Shown one piece after another: positions 1 through 6,783 of a stretch of 8,953 nucleotides of DNA; within the stretch, counting starts at the first letter, position 1; every line of letters starts with the position of its first letter. The notes under the pieces were generated by a model that worked only from the letters and a program-made list of their open reading frames with translations, had not been told where the DNA came from and searched no databases. Both the position numbers and the translations under genes were made by a program. Source of the DNA: Puniceicoccales bacterium (GTDB lineage Bacteria; Verrucomicrobiota; Verrucomicrobiia; Opitutales; JAIRKQ01); contig JAISBO010000010.1 in assembly GCA_031266155.1 (NCBI GenBank), positions 1 to 8,953 of the forward strand. Reading direction: 5' to 3'.

Positions 1-55
1 TACTACAAAAAGATAGTTGACTAATTTTTCCCAACAGCCTTCCTTAGGAAAAGTT

Positions 56-1180
56 ATGACACGGGTAGGACATTATAGGATACACAAGGTTGGCGATGAA
101 ACCTATGGGGCTTATGTGCCAGTTTCCTTGCCGATTTCACTGGATTTGGAAGCCTTTTACCCTGCCTTTGAACGAGCCATGCTGGCCATCGCAAAGTTGA
201 ACGAAGTGACACATTTGGTTCCGAATTTATCGCTGTTTTTGTACATGTACGTGAGAAAAGAAGCGGTGCTTTCTTCCCAAATCGAAGGTACACAAAGTTC
301 ACTAAATGACCTTGTTCTTTTTGAAAATGATCAAAAGTTCGAAGTTTCTGAAGAGGATGTTGCCACCGTTTCTAACTATGTAAAAGCATTGACCCATGGA
401 ATAGATCGCTTGAGAAGTGGATTTGCGTTGTCCCTGCGCCTAGTATGGGAAATCCATCGAATATTGCTGGAAAGAACACGGGGAGAATTCTGTCTACCAG
501 GTGAATTTAGGCGGTCCCAGAATTGGATAGGAGGAAGTCGCCCGGGTAATGCATTCTTTGTCCCACCAGCAGTTGATGATATGTTGGAGGCCCTGGACAA
601 TTTTGAAAAATATCTCCACAATGAAACCATTCCAGTGCTGATCCGTGCCGGTGTTGCCCATCTGCAATTTGAAACTATCCACCCATTTCTTGATGGTAAT
701 GGGCGCACGGGCAGGCTGCTGGTCAGTCTCATGCTATGCAATTTCGGCCTATTGGATGAGCCAATTCTATACCTCAGCTCATATTTCAAAGAAAACCGTA
801 AAAAATATTACGCACTCCTTAACCAGGTCCGAGAACACGGAAATTGGGAAGATTGGTTGAAGTTTTTTCTGAATGGAGTGGCTTCTGTGGCCAATAATGC
901 AGTCGATGTGATCAGAGCAATTAATGCACTGTTTGCCGAATGCGAAGCCAAGATTAACACACTTGGTCGAAGTCGATTTAGTTGTTTACAGGTTTTAGAA
1001 TATGCCAAAAAAGTTCCACAAATTTCTTCAAATGCTATTGCCAAAGAACTAAAATTATCCACCCCGACGATCCGGATGGCATTAAAAACATTGGAATCCG
1101 TCGGGATTTTTGGAGAAATTTCCGGGAAAAAGCGCGACAAAATCTATATCTTTAGGTGCTATCTGGACCTCCTGTCTTGA
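56..1180 (+). CDS. Fic-family protein adenylyltransferase (Fic/DOC with C-terminal winged helix)
   Basis: Fic enzymes usually transfer AMP from ATP to a hydroxyl on a target protein; the target here is unknown. Numbering is from the ATG at 56 (374 residues). An N-terminal Fic_N-type region contains SSQIEG (residues 73-78), matching the inhibitory helix motif [S/T]xxxE[G/N] of self-inhibited class II Fic proteins; E77 would block ATP gamma-phosphate placement. The full active-site motif HPFLDGNGRTGR lies at 209-220, with catalytic H209, so the enzyme looks competent. Roughly the last 65 residues form a winged-helix domain (IAKELKLSTPTIRMALKTLE), suggesting DNA binding or autoregulation. I prefer ATG 56 because AGGA at 46-49 sits six bases upstream; an in-frame TTG at 17 would add 13 residues with only a poor ribosome site. 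The gene converges on the element operon. Whether it is cargo or chromosomal cannot be told here. Confidence 0.93.
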   Translation: MTRVGHYRIHKVGDETYGAYVPVSLPISLDLEAFYPAFERAMLAIAKLNEVTHLVPNLSLFLYMYVRKEAVLSSQIEGTQSSLNDLVLFENDQKFEVSEEDVATVSNYVKALTHGIDRLRSGFALSLRLVWEIHRILLERTRGEFCLPGEFRRSQNWIGGSRPGNAFFVPPAVDDMLEALDNFEKYLHNETIPVLIRAGVAHLQFETIHPFLDGNGRTGRLLVSLMLCNFGLLDEPILYLSSYFKENRKKYYALLNQVREHGNWEDWLKFFLNGVASVANNAVDVIRAINALFAECEAKINTLGRSRFSCLQVLEYAKKVPQISSNAIAKELKLSTPTIRMALKTLESVGIFGEISGKKRDKIYIFRCYLDLLS

Positions 1181-1189
1181 AAAGACTTT
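1174..1189 (+). terminator. Weak hairpin at the end of the Fic gene
   Basis: GTCTT-GAA-AAGAC at 1174-1186 is a perfect 5-bp stem overlapping the Fic stop codon, followed by TTT. The stem is short and the T run is minimal, so a terminator role is only a possibility. Confidence 0.25.
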
Positions 1190-1197
1190 CCGCTATA

Positions 1198-1238
1198 GTA
1201 TACGGCGAATGCCTGAGGGCTCTGCCGACTTCGTATAC
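1198..1238. repeat. Inverted repeat between convergent genes
   Basis: GTATACG (1198-1204) is repeated in perfect inverse as CGTATAC (1232-1238). An alternative inner pairing of GGC (1204-1206) with GCC (1224-1226) leaves a bulge on the 3' side. It sits between the ends of the + strand Fic gene and the - strand primase gene, where a bidirectional terminator or a recombination site would be plausible. There is no T tract on either side, so the terminator reading is weak. Confidence 0.45.
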
Positions 1239-1291
1239 AGGGAATTGACACCATGGGAATGCAACAAACAAGGTTGAATTATTACATGTTC

Positions 1292-2278
1292 TTACAAGAT
1301 AGACCCTTCCCGATGGTCCATGTTAAGATATAGGAGTTCCTGGAGTTTGCCATTATCTCTGACGTGGCCTGGCAGCCTTGACATGCGGGAGGGGTTAGAA
1401 TTTGAGAAATCTGCACCGATGGGGAGTAGGATTTTACCGAAGAGGTTATCTTTTACTTCTCGCTGCCAACCATCAATGGAACATATGGATTCTCCAAGAG
1501 AAACGATGGCATGGATGGATTTGTTTCCGGAATGGGTAAGTGCGACAATGGGGAGGTCGATCTTGGAAAAGAAAGCCAACTGGTTGTCGAAAGAAAATGT
1601 AGGATCGTTGTCATCCCCATCAAATTCCACCAAAGCATGTTTGAATTGTTTCACAGCGGAATCACAGCGGTTCGACATGTTTCCACTGCTGCCCGTGTGT
1701 GCATTGCCAGACAATGGATTGATGATAAAGAAGGGATAATTGCCTTCCCTGTATTTCAAAAGACTGATCCACTGATCCCGGGTATGGAGCTCCTTCGAGA
1801 ACTTTTCTCCTAGGAGAAGAATGTCGTCCTCAGCAAATAGGGTTGACAGAAACAATATGCCATCCCGCCTGTCGCCATGGGGTCTAGGGTTCGACACTTT
1901 CCAGAGATCCCGTTTCGCTAGCCCATGGCCCAGCTTTGCAATTGTCAAAAAAGTGTCCTTGGAGATTTGAGAAATTTGCTGGTCCAAGGAGCAATGTGCT
2001 CGCTGCCTCTTGCAGTTTCGTCCTTGCTTTCTGCCACCTCGATTAAAATCAGGAATATTACACGTCCGCTGAGCATGGGCAATGGCGGCATCCACTTCTC
2101 GGAATCTTTGGGGAGTGCGTCCAGTTTCCAATAAGCGTTTGCATATTCTATCCCGCATTTCAGCATCCGACACTCCTTCCATACACCCATAGTTCGCAAT
2201 CCGCAGCAGATGGGTGTGACAGGGGATGGCAGAACCCTTCAATGGCATGTCTTCCAGCGCTTTGAGAAACTTCGACAT
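1292..2278 (-). CDS. Archaeo-eukaryotic-type primase (AEP-like) of an integrated element
   Basis: 328 residues; probably makes primers for replication of the element with the helicase encoded just upstream. Residues about 15-70 form a helical region with the pattern of PriCT-like domains of mobile-element primases. The C-terminal half carries an AEP-like core: LVEFDGDD (216-223) as the acidic metal-binding strand, SGNKSIH (250-256) matching the second sxH-type AEP motif, and GADFSNSNPSRMSRLPG (288-304) followed by LLYLN, a block I associate with primases of PVC-type integrated elements. No helicase domain is present, so primase and helicase are separate chains here. The ATG at 2278 is the only reasonable start, since an in-frame stop lies shortly upstream; its ribosome site is weak, and translation may depend on the helicase message. 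It is last in the - strand operon. Assignment is by motif only; residues 80-200 are unassigned. Confidence 0.72.
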   Translation of the reverse strand: MSKFLKALEDMPLKGSAIPCHTHLLRIANYGCMEGVSDAEMRDRICKRLLETGRTPQRFREVDAAIAHAQRTCNIPDFNRGGRKQGRNCKRQRAHCSLDQQISQISKDTFLTIAKLGHGLAKRDLWKVSNPRPHGDRRDGILFLSTLFAEDDILLLGEKFSKELHTRDQWISLLKYREGNYPFFIINPLSGNAHTGSSGNMSNRCDSAVKQFKHALVEFDGDDNDPTFSFDNQLAFFSKIDLPIVALTHSGNKSIHAIVSLGESICSIDGWQREVKDNLFGKILLPIGADFSNSNPSRMSRLPGHVRDNGKLQELLYLNMDHREGSIL

Positions 2279-2360
2279 GGTATTGTACGCATTTCTTCAT
2301 CAAGGGTGGCAAAAATGACAGGATAGCAAAAGAATCGTCATTTTCTAAGCCTTTATTTAT

Positions 2361-2393
2361 ATGACATCTATGACATTTGCTACCTTTGCTACC
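2361..2393. repeat. Tandem TTTGCTACC repeats and ATGACAT repeats at the helicase/primase junction
   Basis: Two perfect copies of the 9-mer TTTGCTACC lie head to tail at 2376-2384 and 2385-2393, running into a T run. Two copies of ATGACAT (2361-2367, 2370-2376) lie beside them. The array overlaps the helicase stop codon and reaches into the 110-bp gap before the primase gene. Short tandem repeats beside replication genes are typical of iterons or operator sites, but neither role is shown. A near-copy occurs at 7099-7122 in the opposite orientation. Confidence 0.6.
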
Positions 2394-3990
2394 TTTTTAG
2401 AAACATTGCCGATTTTATACCGTCGAACTGTCCCTGGATTGGTGGAAAGCCGCCTATGCTTATGTCGTAGTTTTGACAGTTATCTTGCCTCCTTGTTTTT
2501 CGAAAGTGGTTGGGGTAGATGGTGCATAATTCTCCCAGCCGCATGCCGAAACTAATAACATTTTTCGCCAATGTTCGCACACCATCCCGATGGGCAGGCG
2601 ATTCCAGCATCCCCTCAAACAGTGTGCTGGTATTTCCAGAAAAGTTGATACCTTCTGTGGACCCACTCCTCAAATAGCGGGAAGACTGCAGGTAGTCCAA
2701 TATCAAGCTTTTCAATGTTGATTCGGGAGTACCCGTCTCTACTTGCCGTTCTATGTCCGGATGAATAAACTCCCTGCAACCAAATGACGAGTTTATGCAC
2801 CACTCCGGGGAGATATATTCATTCATTAGGTGGTACAAAAATCCCGGCAGTTCATTGGTTATGGTACGATGGAGGGCTTCCCGTTTTTCCATAGTATTGG
2901 CAAGTTTAAACCGTATCCATTTTTCTGGATTAGCAAGAAGAGCCAATATGCGTTCCCGTACCCCGTCAGATAATGCCGGAAATGTGGAAAAGGAGTCTCT
3001 ATCGCTGTTAAAGGAGTAGGTTATCCTTTGGTACAGAGGAGCAGTGAATGCATCCACATGCTTTGCCTGTATCCACTGGGCACTTCCGGACAACATTGCC
3101 TTTAATTTTTGTCCATGTTCTTTTCGCTGTTCATATGTCCGCGTACCCGTTTGGTCATCGATGGATAGGTGGACAGCCTTTGCGCAATCAGCATTAAACT
3201 CTGTTCGTCCCGTCATGCTCTTAAATGGTTGCCCAAGGACTCCTCCGAATATTTTTGTAATCAAGCTGGTAATATATGTTTTCCCTACCTGAGACTTCCC
3301 GCATAGAATTAGGGCTAATCCGGTCATACATACTTCACTAATATCTTTGCTTTTTATGTATATTTCATAGGCTCCCCTATAGGCATACTGCATCCATGTC
3401 AAGAATCTATCCAATTGATAGTATGGCTCGTCATTGCCAAACACGTGGGTCAACAGTTCCATTAGCGTGTCAAAGGACCCTTCTTTCGGTGCCATCAATT
3501 TCAGGTTGCTTTTAACCAGTATCCTTTCATTTCCAAAAATATGTATCCCAGCCAAATACCCTGCTAGGCTCGGGATCGCCTTTTCACACCGGCAATTTTC
3601 TTGGATATACACCGACCCCTGTCCTATGGGGGATAGTATGGCGGGGTCATAGGATATGGAACTTAAGTGGAATCGTTGTTTCAACTTACTGTTTAAGTGA
3701 TTGTCTTTTATGAGGGCATAGGTTCCATTCGGCAAGCGTTCATAAAAGCTATTTCCATCATTAATATAGAAGAAATCTTGGGATATTTTTTCTAAAAACT
3801 CTTGCTCTAGGACGATCGGCTGTTTCCTTATCCTAACCGAGAACGAATTTGATGGTTCGCTAATCTGTTTGCTACTATCACCTTTTCCCGGATGGGGAGA
3901 TGCCTCTTCCAATTGTTTCAATGCTGCGGAAAACATCTCTCCTTTATTATTAATTATAGCCTTGTTGTCTTCTTTATTAGATGTTGTCAT
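2389..3990 (-). CDS. SF3-like replicative helicase / primase-associated ATPase (D5/NrS-1 type)
   Basis: 533 residues; likely ATP-driven helicase that unwinds the element's DNA for replication. A Walker A motif GKSQVGKT is at 231-238 after a hydrophobic strand, Walker B VHLSIDDQ at 272-279 (D278, D279), a sensor-type asparagine at 328 in ITYSFNSD, and a likely arginine-finger segment GVRERI at 343-348. These fit the virus- and plasmid-type SF3/DUF5906 class. Residues 1-220 are unassigned; the first 50 are polar and probably disordered. The start is firm: AAAGGAGGG (complement of 3996-4004) sits five bases before the ATG. The first codons overlap the end of the excisionase-like gene by 14 bases, indicating translational coupling. 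No primase catalytic motif is seen; that function is supplied by the next gene, after a gap of about 110 bases. Confidence 0.85.
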   Translation of the reverse strand: MTTSNKEDNKAIINNKGEMFSAALKQLEEASPHPGKGDSSKQISEPSNSFSVRIRKQPIVLEQEFLEKISQDFFYINDGNSFYERLPNGTYALIKDNHLNSKLKQRFHLSSISYDPAILSPIGQGSVYIQENCRCEKAIPSLAGYLAGIHIFGNERILVKSNLKLMAPKEGSFDTLMELLTHVFGNDEPYYQLDRFLTWMQYAYRGAYEIYIKSKDISEVCMTGLALILCGKSQVGKTYITSLITKIFGGVLGQPFKSMTGRTEFNADCAKAVHLSIDDQTGTRTYEQRKEHGQKLKAMLSGSAQWIQAKHVDAFTAPLYQRITYSFNSDRDSFSTFPALSDGVRERILALLANPEKWIRFKLANTMEKREALHRTITNELPGFLYHLMNEYISPEWCINSSFGCREFIHPDIERQVETGTPESTLKSLILDYLQSSRYLRSGSTEGINFSGNTSTLFEGMLESPAHRDGVRTLAKNVISFGMRLGELCTIYPNHFRKTRRQDNCQNYDISIGGFPPIQGQFDGIKSAMFLKR

Positions 3991-4165
3991 TGTATCCCTC
4001 CTTTACAAATGCTTGAATATCATCGTAGTCATAGAGCACACGGCTTCCAACCTTACAATATGGTATCTTGCGAAACCGTGTACATGCCCATTTTGCTAAC
4101 GTCTGCGGTTTTACTCTTAAATATTCCGCCGCTTCCTTACGGGTCAGATATTGTTTTTCAAACAT
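3977..4165 (-). CDS. Excisionase-like small HTH DNA-binding protein (AlpA/Xis, HTH_17 type)
   Basis: 62 residues, the normal size for recombination directionality factors. A MerR-like helix-turn-helix occupies about residues 7-27 (LTRKEAAEYLRVKPQTLAKW) and is followed by a short wing, IPYCKVGSRVLYDYDDIQAF, the standard excisionase-family layout. It probably bends attachment-site DNA to direct the integrase towards excision, and may regulate its own operon. It is first in the excisionase-helicase-primase run, and its 3' end overlaps the helicase start by 14 bases. Oddity: GGAGG (complement of 4186-4190) lies 20 bases before the ATG, further than usual; an in-frame ATT at 4180-4178 sits five bases from it and could be a rare start adding five residues. 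Which protein regulates which sites is inferred. Confidence 0.85.
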   Translation of the reverse strand: MFEKQYLTRKEAAEYLRVKPQTLAKWACTRFRKIPYCKVGSRVLYDYDDIQAFVKEGYNDNI

Positions 4166-4185
4166 GTTTTTGATTATAATTTATT

Positions 4186-4190
4186 CCTCC
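4186..4190 (-). promoter_or_regulatory. Shine-Dalgarno GGAGG with unusual spacing before the excisionase-like gene
   Basis: GGAGG is read on the - strand 20 bases before the annotated ATG (4165) but only five bases before an in-frame ATT (4180-4178). Either the ATG is reached with poor spacing, or the rare ATT is the true start. Confidence 0.45.
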
Positions 4191-4199
4191 ATATATTTC

Positions 4200-4367
4200 T
4201 GCGACCTAGGTGATAAACTTTTTACATCCCTCCGTCGCAAGTGTTTAAGCAGCGAAGAGGAGCATGGATGGCACAATGTGACGCGACATCGCCATTAAAA
4301 TTTTCAACCGTCTCCGTCGCAAGCATTTATGCGACACATGGCAGATATATTGACTAGTTATGCGACC
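4200..4367 (-). promoter_or_regulatory. Control region of the excisionase-helicase-primase operon: two repeat-borne promoters with TCGCA/TGCGA half-sites
   Basis: CTCCGTCGCAAG occurs twice in direct orientation, at 4230-4241 and 4312-4323. Read on the - strand, each copy carries TTGCGA, a 4/6 match to the -35 consensus, and each is followed after exactly 17 bases by a -10-like hexamer: TTTAAT (4299-4294) and TTTATC (4217-4212). Each copy also begins an imperfect hairpin; the better one is TCGCA (4317-4321) against TGCGA (4330-4334). TGCGACC recurs at 4200-4206 and 4361-4367, and CGCGAC lies at 4282-4287. The pattern suggests tandem repressor-controlled promoters; the protein that binds is unknown. 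Confidence 0.5.
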
Positions 4368-5374
4368 AATCCTCGTTTGGAGCAGTAGTAGATTTTTGTT
4401 CCTTTAACATCTGCCCATGCAATGCACTCATCTTGTCTCATTTTTACGATTTCCCCAAATATTCGGGTAGTCAAATATTGGGGTTGCCTTTTGCTGTTTT
4501 TTACCGTTGCTTGGTATAGCCTATGGGCATTATAAAAATGCGCAATGAATGATATTGCCTGCCCTTCTGGAATACCACACTCCTGTTGCAAATATAACAC
4601 AATGTGTTTCCAGAGAATGCTATCGAAGTTTTTCCTCCTCCGAGGGATATCATTAAAAATCTTTGTAAAACTTTCATCATATACATCATCTATTAAACAT
4701 TGAATGGCTGAAGAATTTACTTCTCTGATAAAATCTTGGATGGCACAATCAAAGATAGTTAATGATTCTTCCATGATCGTTGCCAACCGCTTAGCAGGCG
4801 TTTCTTTTACTGGAAGATATAGCTCTGCTTCCAGAAAGGCTTTTTGAAAACTCTGAAAATCCTTCAATGTGTATTTCTCGAAGTTGTTGTTCAACCTTTT
4901 CGTTTTTTTTGATAGCATTTGCCTATTTTCCCATTTTCCACAATAGAGAGTCATAAGTTGCACCAAAGTATCTATGCTTACGAAAAACGCGTACAACTTT
5001 TCTTGTATCAAGTGTTCCTGTTCTAGATCATCGTTATTATCTCTTCCTAACCATGTGCATAGATTATCCCATGCATTTTCCAGCCTACTGGTTATCGGCT
5101 TTTGGCAGTATTCGGAAGGCAAGAGAGATACTATGAACCAGAAGATTTCGGTGTCAATTTTTAAGCAGTCCATGGCAAACGATTCTTTATAACGCTGCCT
5201 ATCATTCGCTATGGATTCCCATCGATGGGATACCTTTTTCATGAAAGAATCATGTTTGTTTTGGAAAAATATATCAACAGCCATGCTTATGGGCTTTAGT
5301 AATCTGGTGCCCATAGCATTTCTACAGGTTTCTACGCAGGTACTATGCTTTTGAATGATGTCTTCTAAGGTCAT
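4358..5374 (-). CDS. Unrecognised 338-residue protein between integrase and excisionase
   Basis: I do not recognise this family. The protein is cytoplasmic by appearance: no signal peptide, no convincing membrane segment, no cysteine cluster typical of a zinc site. It is rich in charged and aromatic residues and looks mostly alpha-helical, with long amphipathic stretches (about 165-225) and a basic patch PRRRKNF near residue 250. The last 90 residues (ECGIPEGQAISFIAHFYNAH and onward) are more regular and may be a separate domain. No nuclease, kinase, methylase, AAA or HTH motif is evident. It starts 26 bases after the integrase stop, so the two are probably co-transcribed; the ribosome site is weak. 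Its end abuts the control region of the replication operon. The position suits an element-specific accessory or cargo gene, for example exclusion, defence or regulation, but nothing in the sequence decides this. Confidence 0.8.
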   Translation of the reverse strand: MTLEDIIQKHSTCVETCRNAMGTRLLKPISMAVDIFFQNKHDSFMKKVSHRWESIANDRQRYKESFAMDCLKIDTEIFWFIVSLLPSEYCQKPITSRLENAWDNLCTWLGRDNNDDLEQEHLIQEKLYAFFVSIDTLVQLMTLYCGKWENRQMLSKKTKRLNNNFEKYTLKDFQSFQKAFLEAELYLPVKETPAKRLATIMEESLTIFDCAIQDFIREVNSSAIQCLIDDVYDESFTKIFNDIPRRRKNFDSILWKHIVLYLQQECGIPEGQAISFIAHFYNAHRLYQATVKNSKRQPQYLTTRIFGEIVKMRQDECIAWADVKGTKIYYCSKRGLVA

Positions 5375-5400
5375 TTTTTACTTTGCATGTTTTATACCTA

Positions 5401-6576
5401 CTACTTAATCGTTATCCCTTTAGTAATCATCAATTGAATGCCTGATTGCATAGCTTCCCTTACTGGATCATCGGATAGTTGTGCATAGCGTTGTGTAGAG
5501 ATATGTGATTTATGGCCAAGTCCTTTGCCCAATATTAACACGCTCGTTCCGTTCATTGCCTGATAGGACGCAAATGTGTGACGTAGGTCATGGAAATGGA
5601 AATTTTTCATCCCTATCCGTTTCAATAGGGAATGCCATGATTTTCTAATGTCTTCGATGTGTCCTGATGTCCCCGTGGTACTCGGAAATACCCATGGTGT
5701 TGAGTATTGGTATTCGGTACAATCTGATAATCTACGGCGAAGGATGGTAATGGCCCCTGGTATCAATGGGATACTATGAGGTTCTCCATTTTTTGTCATA
5801 GGAATATTCCACACACATCTTTGCCAATCAATTTGATTCCATGCCATGGCAAAAACATTACTTCTGCGGGCGCCGGTAAATAGCGCAATTTTTACTACAT
5901 CCCCAAGGTGCGGGCTACTATCACTTTCCAGTTCTTGCCAAAATTTTGGTAACTCGCACGCCGTAATGAACCTTGTGCGCTTGTTCATTTTGTACTTAGG
6001 AATGCCGGTTGTCGGATTATTTCCATCATATCCCCAGGAAATTAGTTTGTTATAGATCGCCCGAACACGTTCTAAGATGTGGTTTGCCTGTGTCCTTCCG
6101 CTGTTGGCAGCGATGTTTTCGATTAGTTCTTGGACTTCCGTTTTTGATATACTACCAAGCTTGCGACTAAACCAGTGCTTGACATGTTTATTTATTTCCC
6201 GTTCATCATATTTCCACGATCGTTTTTCCTTCTTACTATAGCGTTCCATGAACTCGTGGAACCCTTCTCCGAATGTCAATCGGTTGGACAACTTTTTTTT
6301 CTCTTCCCCAGGGTTGATTCCATGAGAATGGGATATTCTATTCTCTGCTGCTTTCCTGCGCGCTTCATCGATGGTTATTGTCCCATAATGCCCAATGGCA
6401 TGTCGGAAATCACGACCTCCCACAAAATGGCGAGAGTAAAATGCTATGTTACCGTTTGGGGTTATCCTTGCCTCCAGCGATTTCTCCTTATCATCCCGAA
6501 CAAGAATAAATCCTTGGGCAGGTGCTCTTATTTCTGCCAATGATTGTTTGGTGAATCTAAATTTTGATGTCTTCAC
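5401..6576 (-). CDS. int: Tyrosine recombinase / phage-type integrase
   Basis: 391 residues, normal for element integrases; it inserts and excises the element by strand exchange through a 3'-phosphotyrosine. The N-terminal region (about 1-90) resembles the arm-binding domain of P4-like integrases, followed by a SAM-like core-binding domain (about 100-190). The catalytic set is complete: R237 in LFTGARRSN, K262 in MTKNGEP, H329 and R332 in HDLRHTFAS, H355 in LGHKSH, and nucleophile Y364 in STQRYAQL. The start is a GTG (complement of 6574-6576), with no strong ribosome site. The gene lies about 160 bases from a truncated tRNA-fMet, its likely attachment site, and heads the - strand cluster. Because the displaced tRNA end is next to int, the rest of the element extends to the left. 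Confidence 0.95.
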   Translation of the reverse strand: MKTSKFRFTKQSLAEIRAPAQGFILVRDDKEKSLEARITPNGNIAFYSRHFVGGRDFRHAIGHYGTITIDEARRKAAENRISHSHGINPGEEKKKLSNRLTFGEGFHEFMERYSKKEKRSWKYDEREINKHVKHWFSRKLGSISKTEVQELIENIAANSGRTQANHILERVRAIYNKLISWGYDGNNPTTGIPKYKMNKRTRFITACELPKFWQELESDSSPHLGDVVKIALFTGARRSNVFAMAWNQIDWQRCVWNIPMTKNGEPHSIPLIPGAITILRRRLSDCTEYQYSTPWVFPSTTGTSGHIEDIRKSWHSLLKRIGMKNFHFHDLRHTFASYQAMNGTSVLILGKGLGHKSHISTQRYAQLSDDPVREAMQSGIQLMITKGITIK

Positions 6577-6581
6577 TGATT

Positions 6582-6614
6582 TATAAACTTTACCGATATT
6601 TTTACCGGTTTATA
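6582..6614. repeat. Inverted and direct repeats upstream of the integrase
   Basis: TATAAAC (6582-6588) is inverted as GTTTATA (6608-6614). Between the arms TTTACCG occurs twice with a 12-base period (6589-6595, 6601-6607). The array begins six bases before the integrase start codon, so it could be an operator for integrase expression or a set of integrase arm sites. Confidence 0.55.
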
Positions 6615-6640
6615 GATAAATTTATATCAATCCCTGTCAA
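6612..6640 (-). promoter_or_regulatory. Possible integrase promoter
   Basis: A perfect TTGACA -35 (complement of 6635-6640) lies 59 bases upstream of the integrase start. Seventeen bases on is ATCTAT (complement of 6612-6617), a poor -10; the better TATAAA (complement of 6609-6614) would need a 20-base spacer. Either -10 runs into the inverted repeat, which would let a bound protein block transcription. Confidence 0.35.
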
Positions 6641-6730
6641 TCGATTTTTTCAACACATTCCTTAAAATCCCTGATTTTATTAGCATTTAATCACTATTAT
6701 ACACATCTATACATTTCCCGACATACTGGT

Positions 6731-6753
6731 TCTTGATGCTCATAACCTGAAGG
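6731..6753 (+). other. Putative integrase core attachment site (attR), crossover in the tRNA anticodon loop
   Basis: The 7-base anticodon loop CTCATAA (6739-6745) is flanked by TCTTGATG on the left and CCTGAAGG on the right. The left arm and the inverse of the right arm agree at five of eight positions, the layout of tyrosine-recombinase core sites around a 7-bp overlap. tRNA identity begins at the loop and runs right, marking the junction of element and chromosome. The exact crossover cannot be fixed without the partner site. Confidence 0.6.
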
Positions 6754-6783
6754 TCGTTGGTTCAAATCCAACCCCTGCACCCA
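6739..6783 (+). tRNA. 3' part of an initiator tRNA-Met gene (anticodon CAT), truncated at the 5' end
   Basis: From the anticodon loop onward the tRNA is complete: loop CTCATAA with anticodon CAT (6741-6743), 3' anticodon strand CCTGA, variable loop AGGTC, T arm GTTGG-TTCAAAT-CCAAC (6756-6772), acceptor strand CCCTGCA (6773-6779), discriminator C, and encoded CCA (6781-6783). A72, the AAGGTCG variable region and the sequence following the anticodon match initiator rather than elongator tRNA-Met. No D arm and no 5' acceptor strand (expected GCAGGG) precede it, so it cannot make a tRNA. It is best read as the tRNA end displaced when the element inserted into tRNA-fMet. Confidence 0.85.

Noticed and set aside
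1198..1238. Resemblance of the inverted repeat to loxP arms (CTTCGTATA)
   Set aside because: Only one arm shares a short word with loxP, the spacer is 27 rather than 8 bases, and no Cre-like gene is adjacent.
2279..2400. TTTGCTACC and ATGACAT repeats as a CRISPR fragment
   Set aside because: The units are 7-9 bases and directly adjacent, with no spacers of regular length and no cas genes.
6739..6783. An intact tRNA-Met gene
   Set aside because: There is no D arm or 5' acceptor strand upstream, and the 5' side of the anticodon stem does not pair properly.
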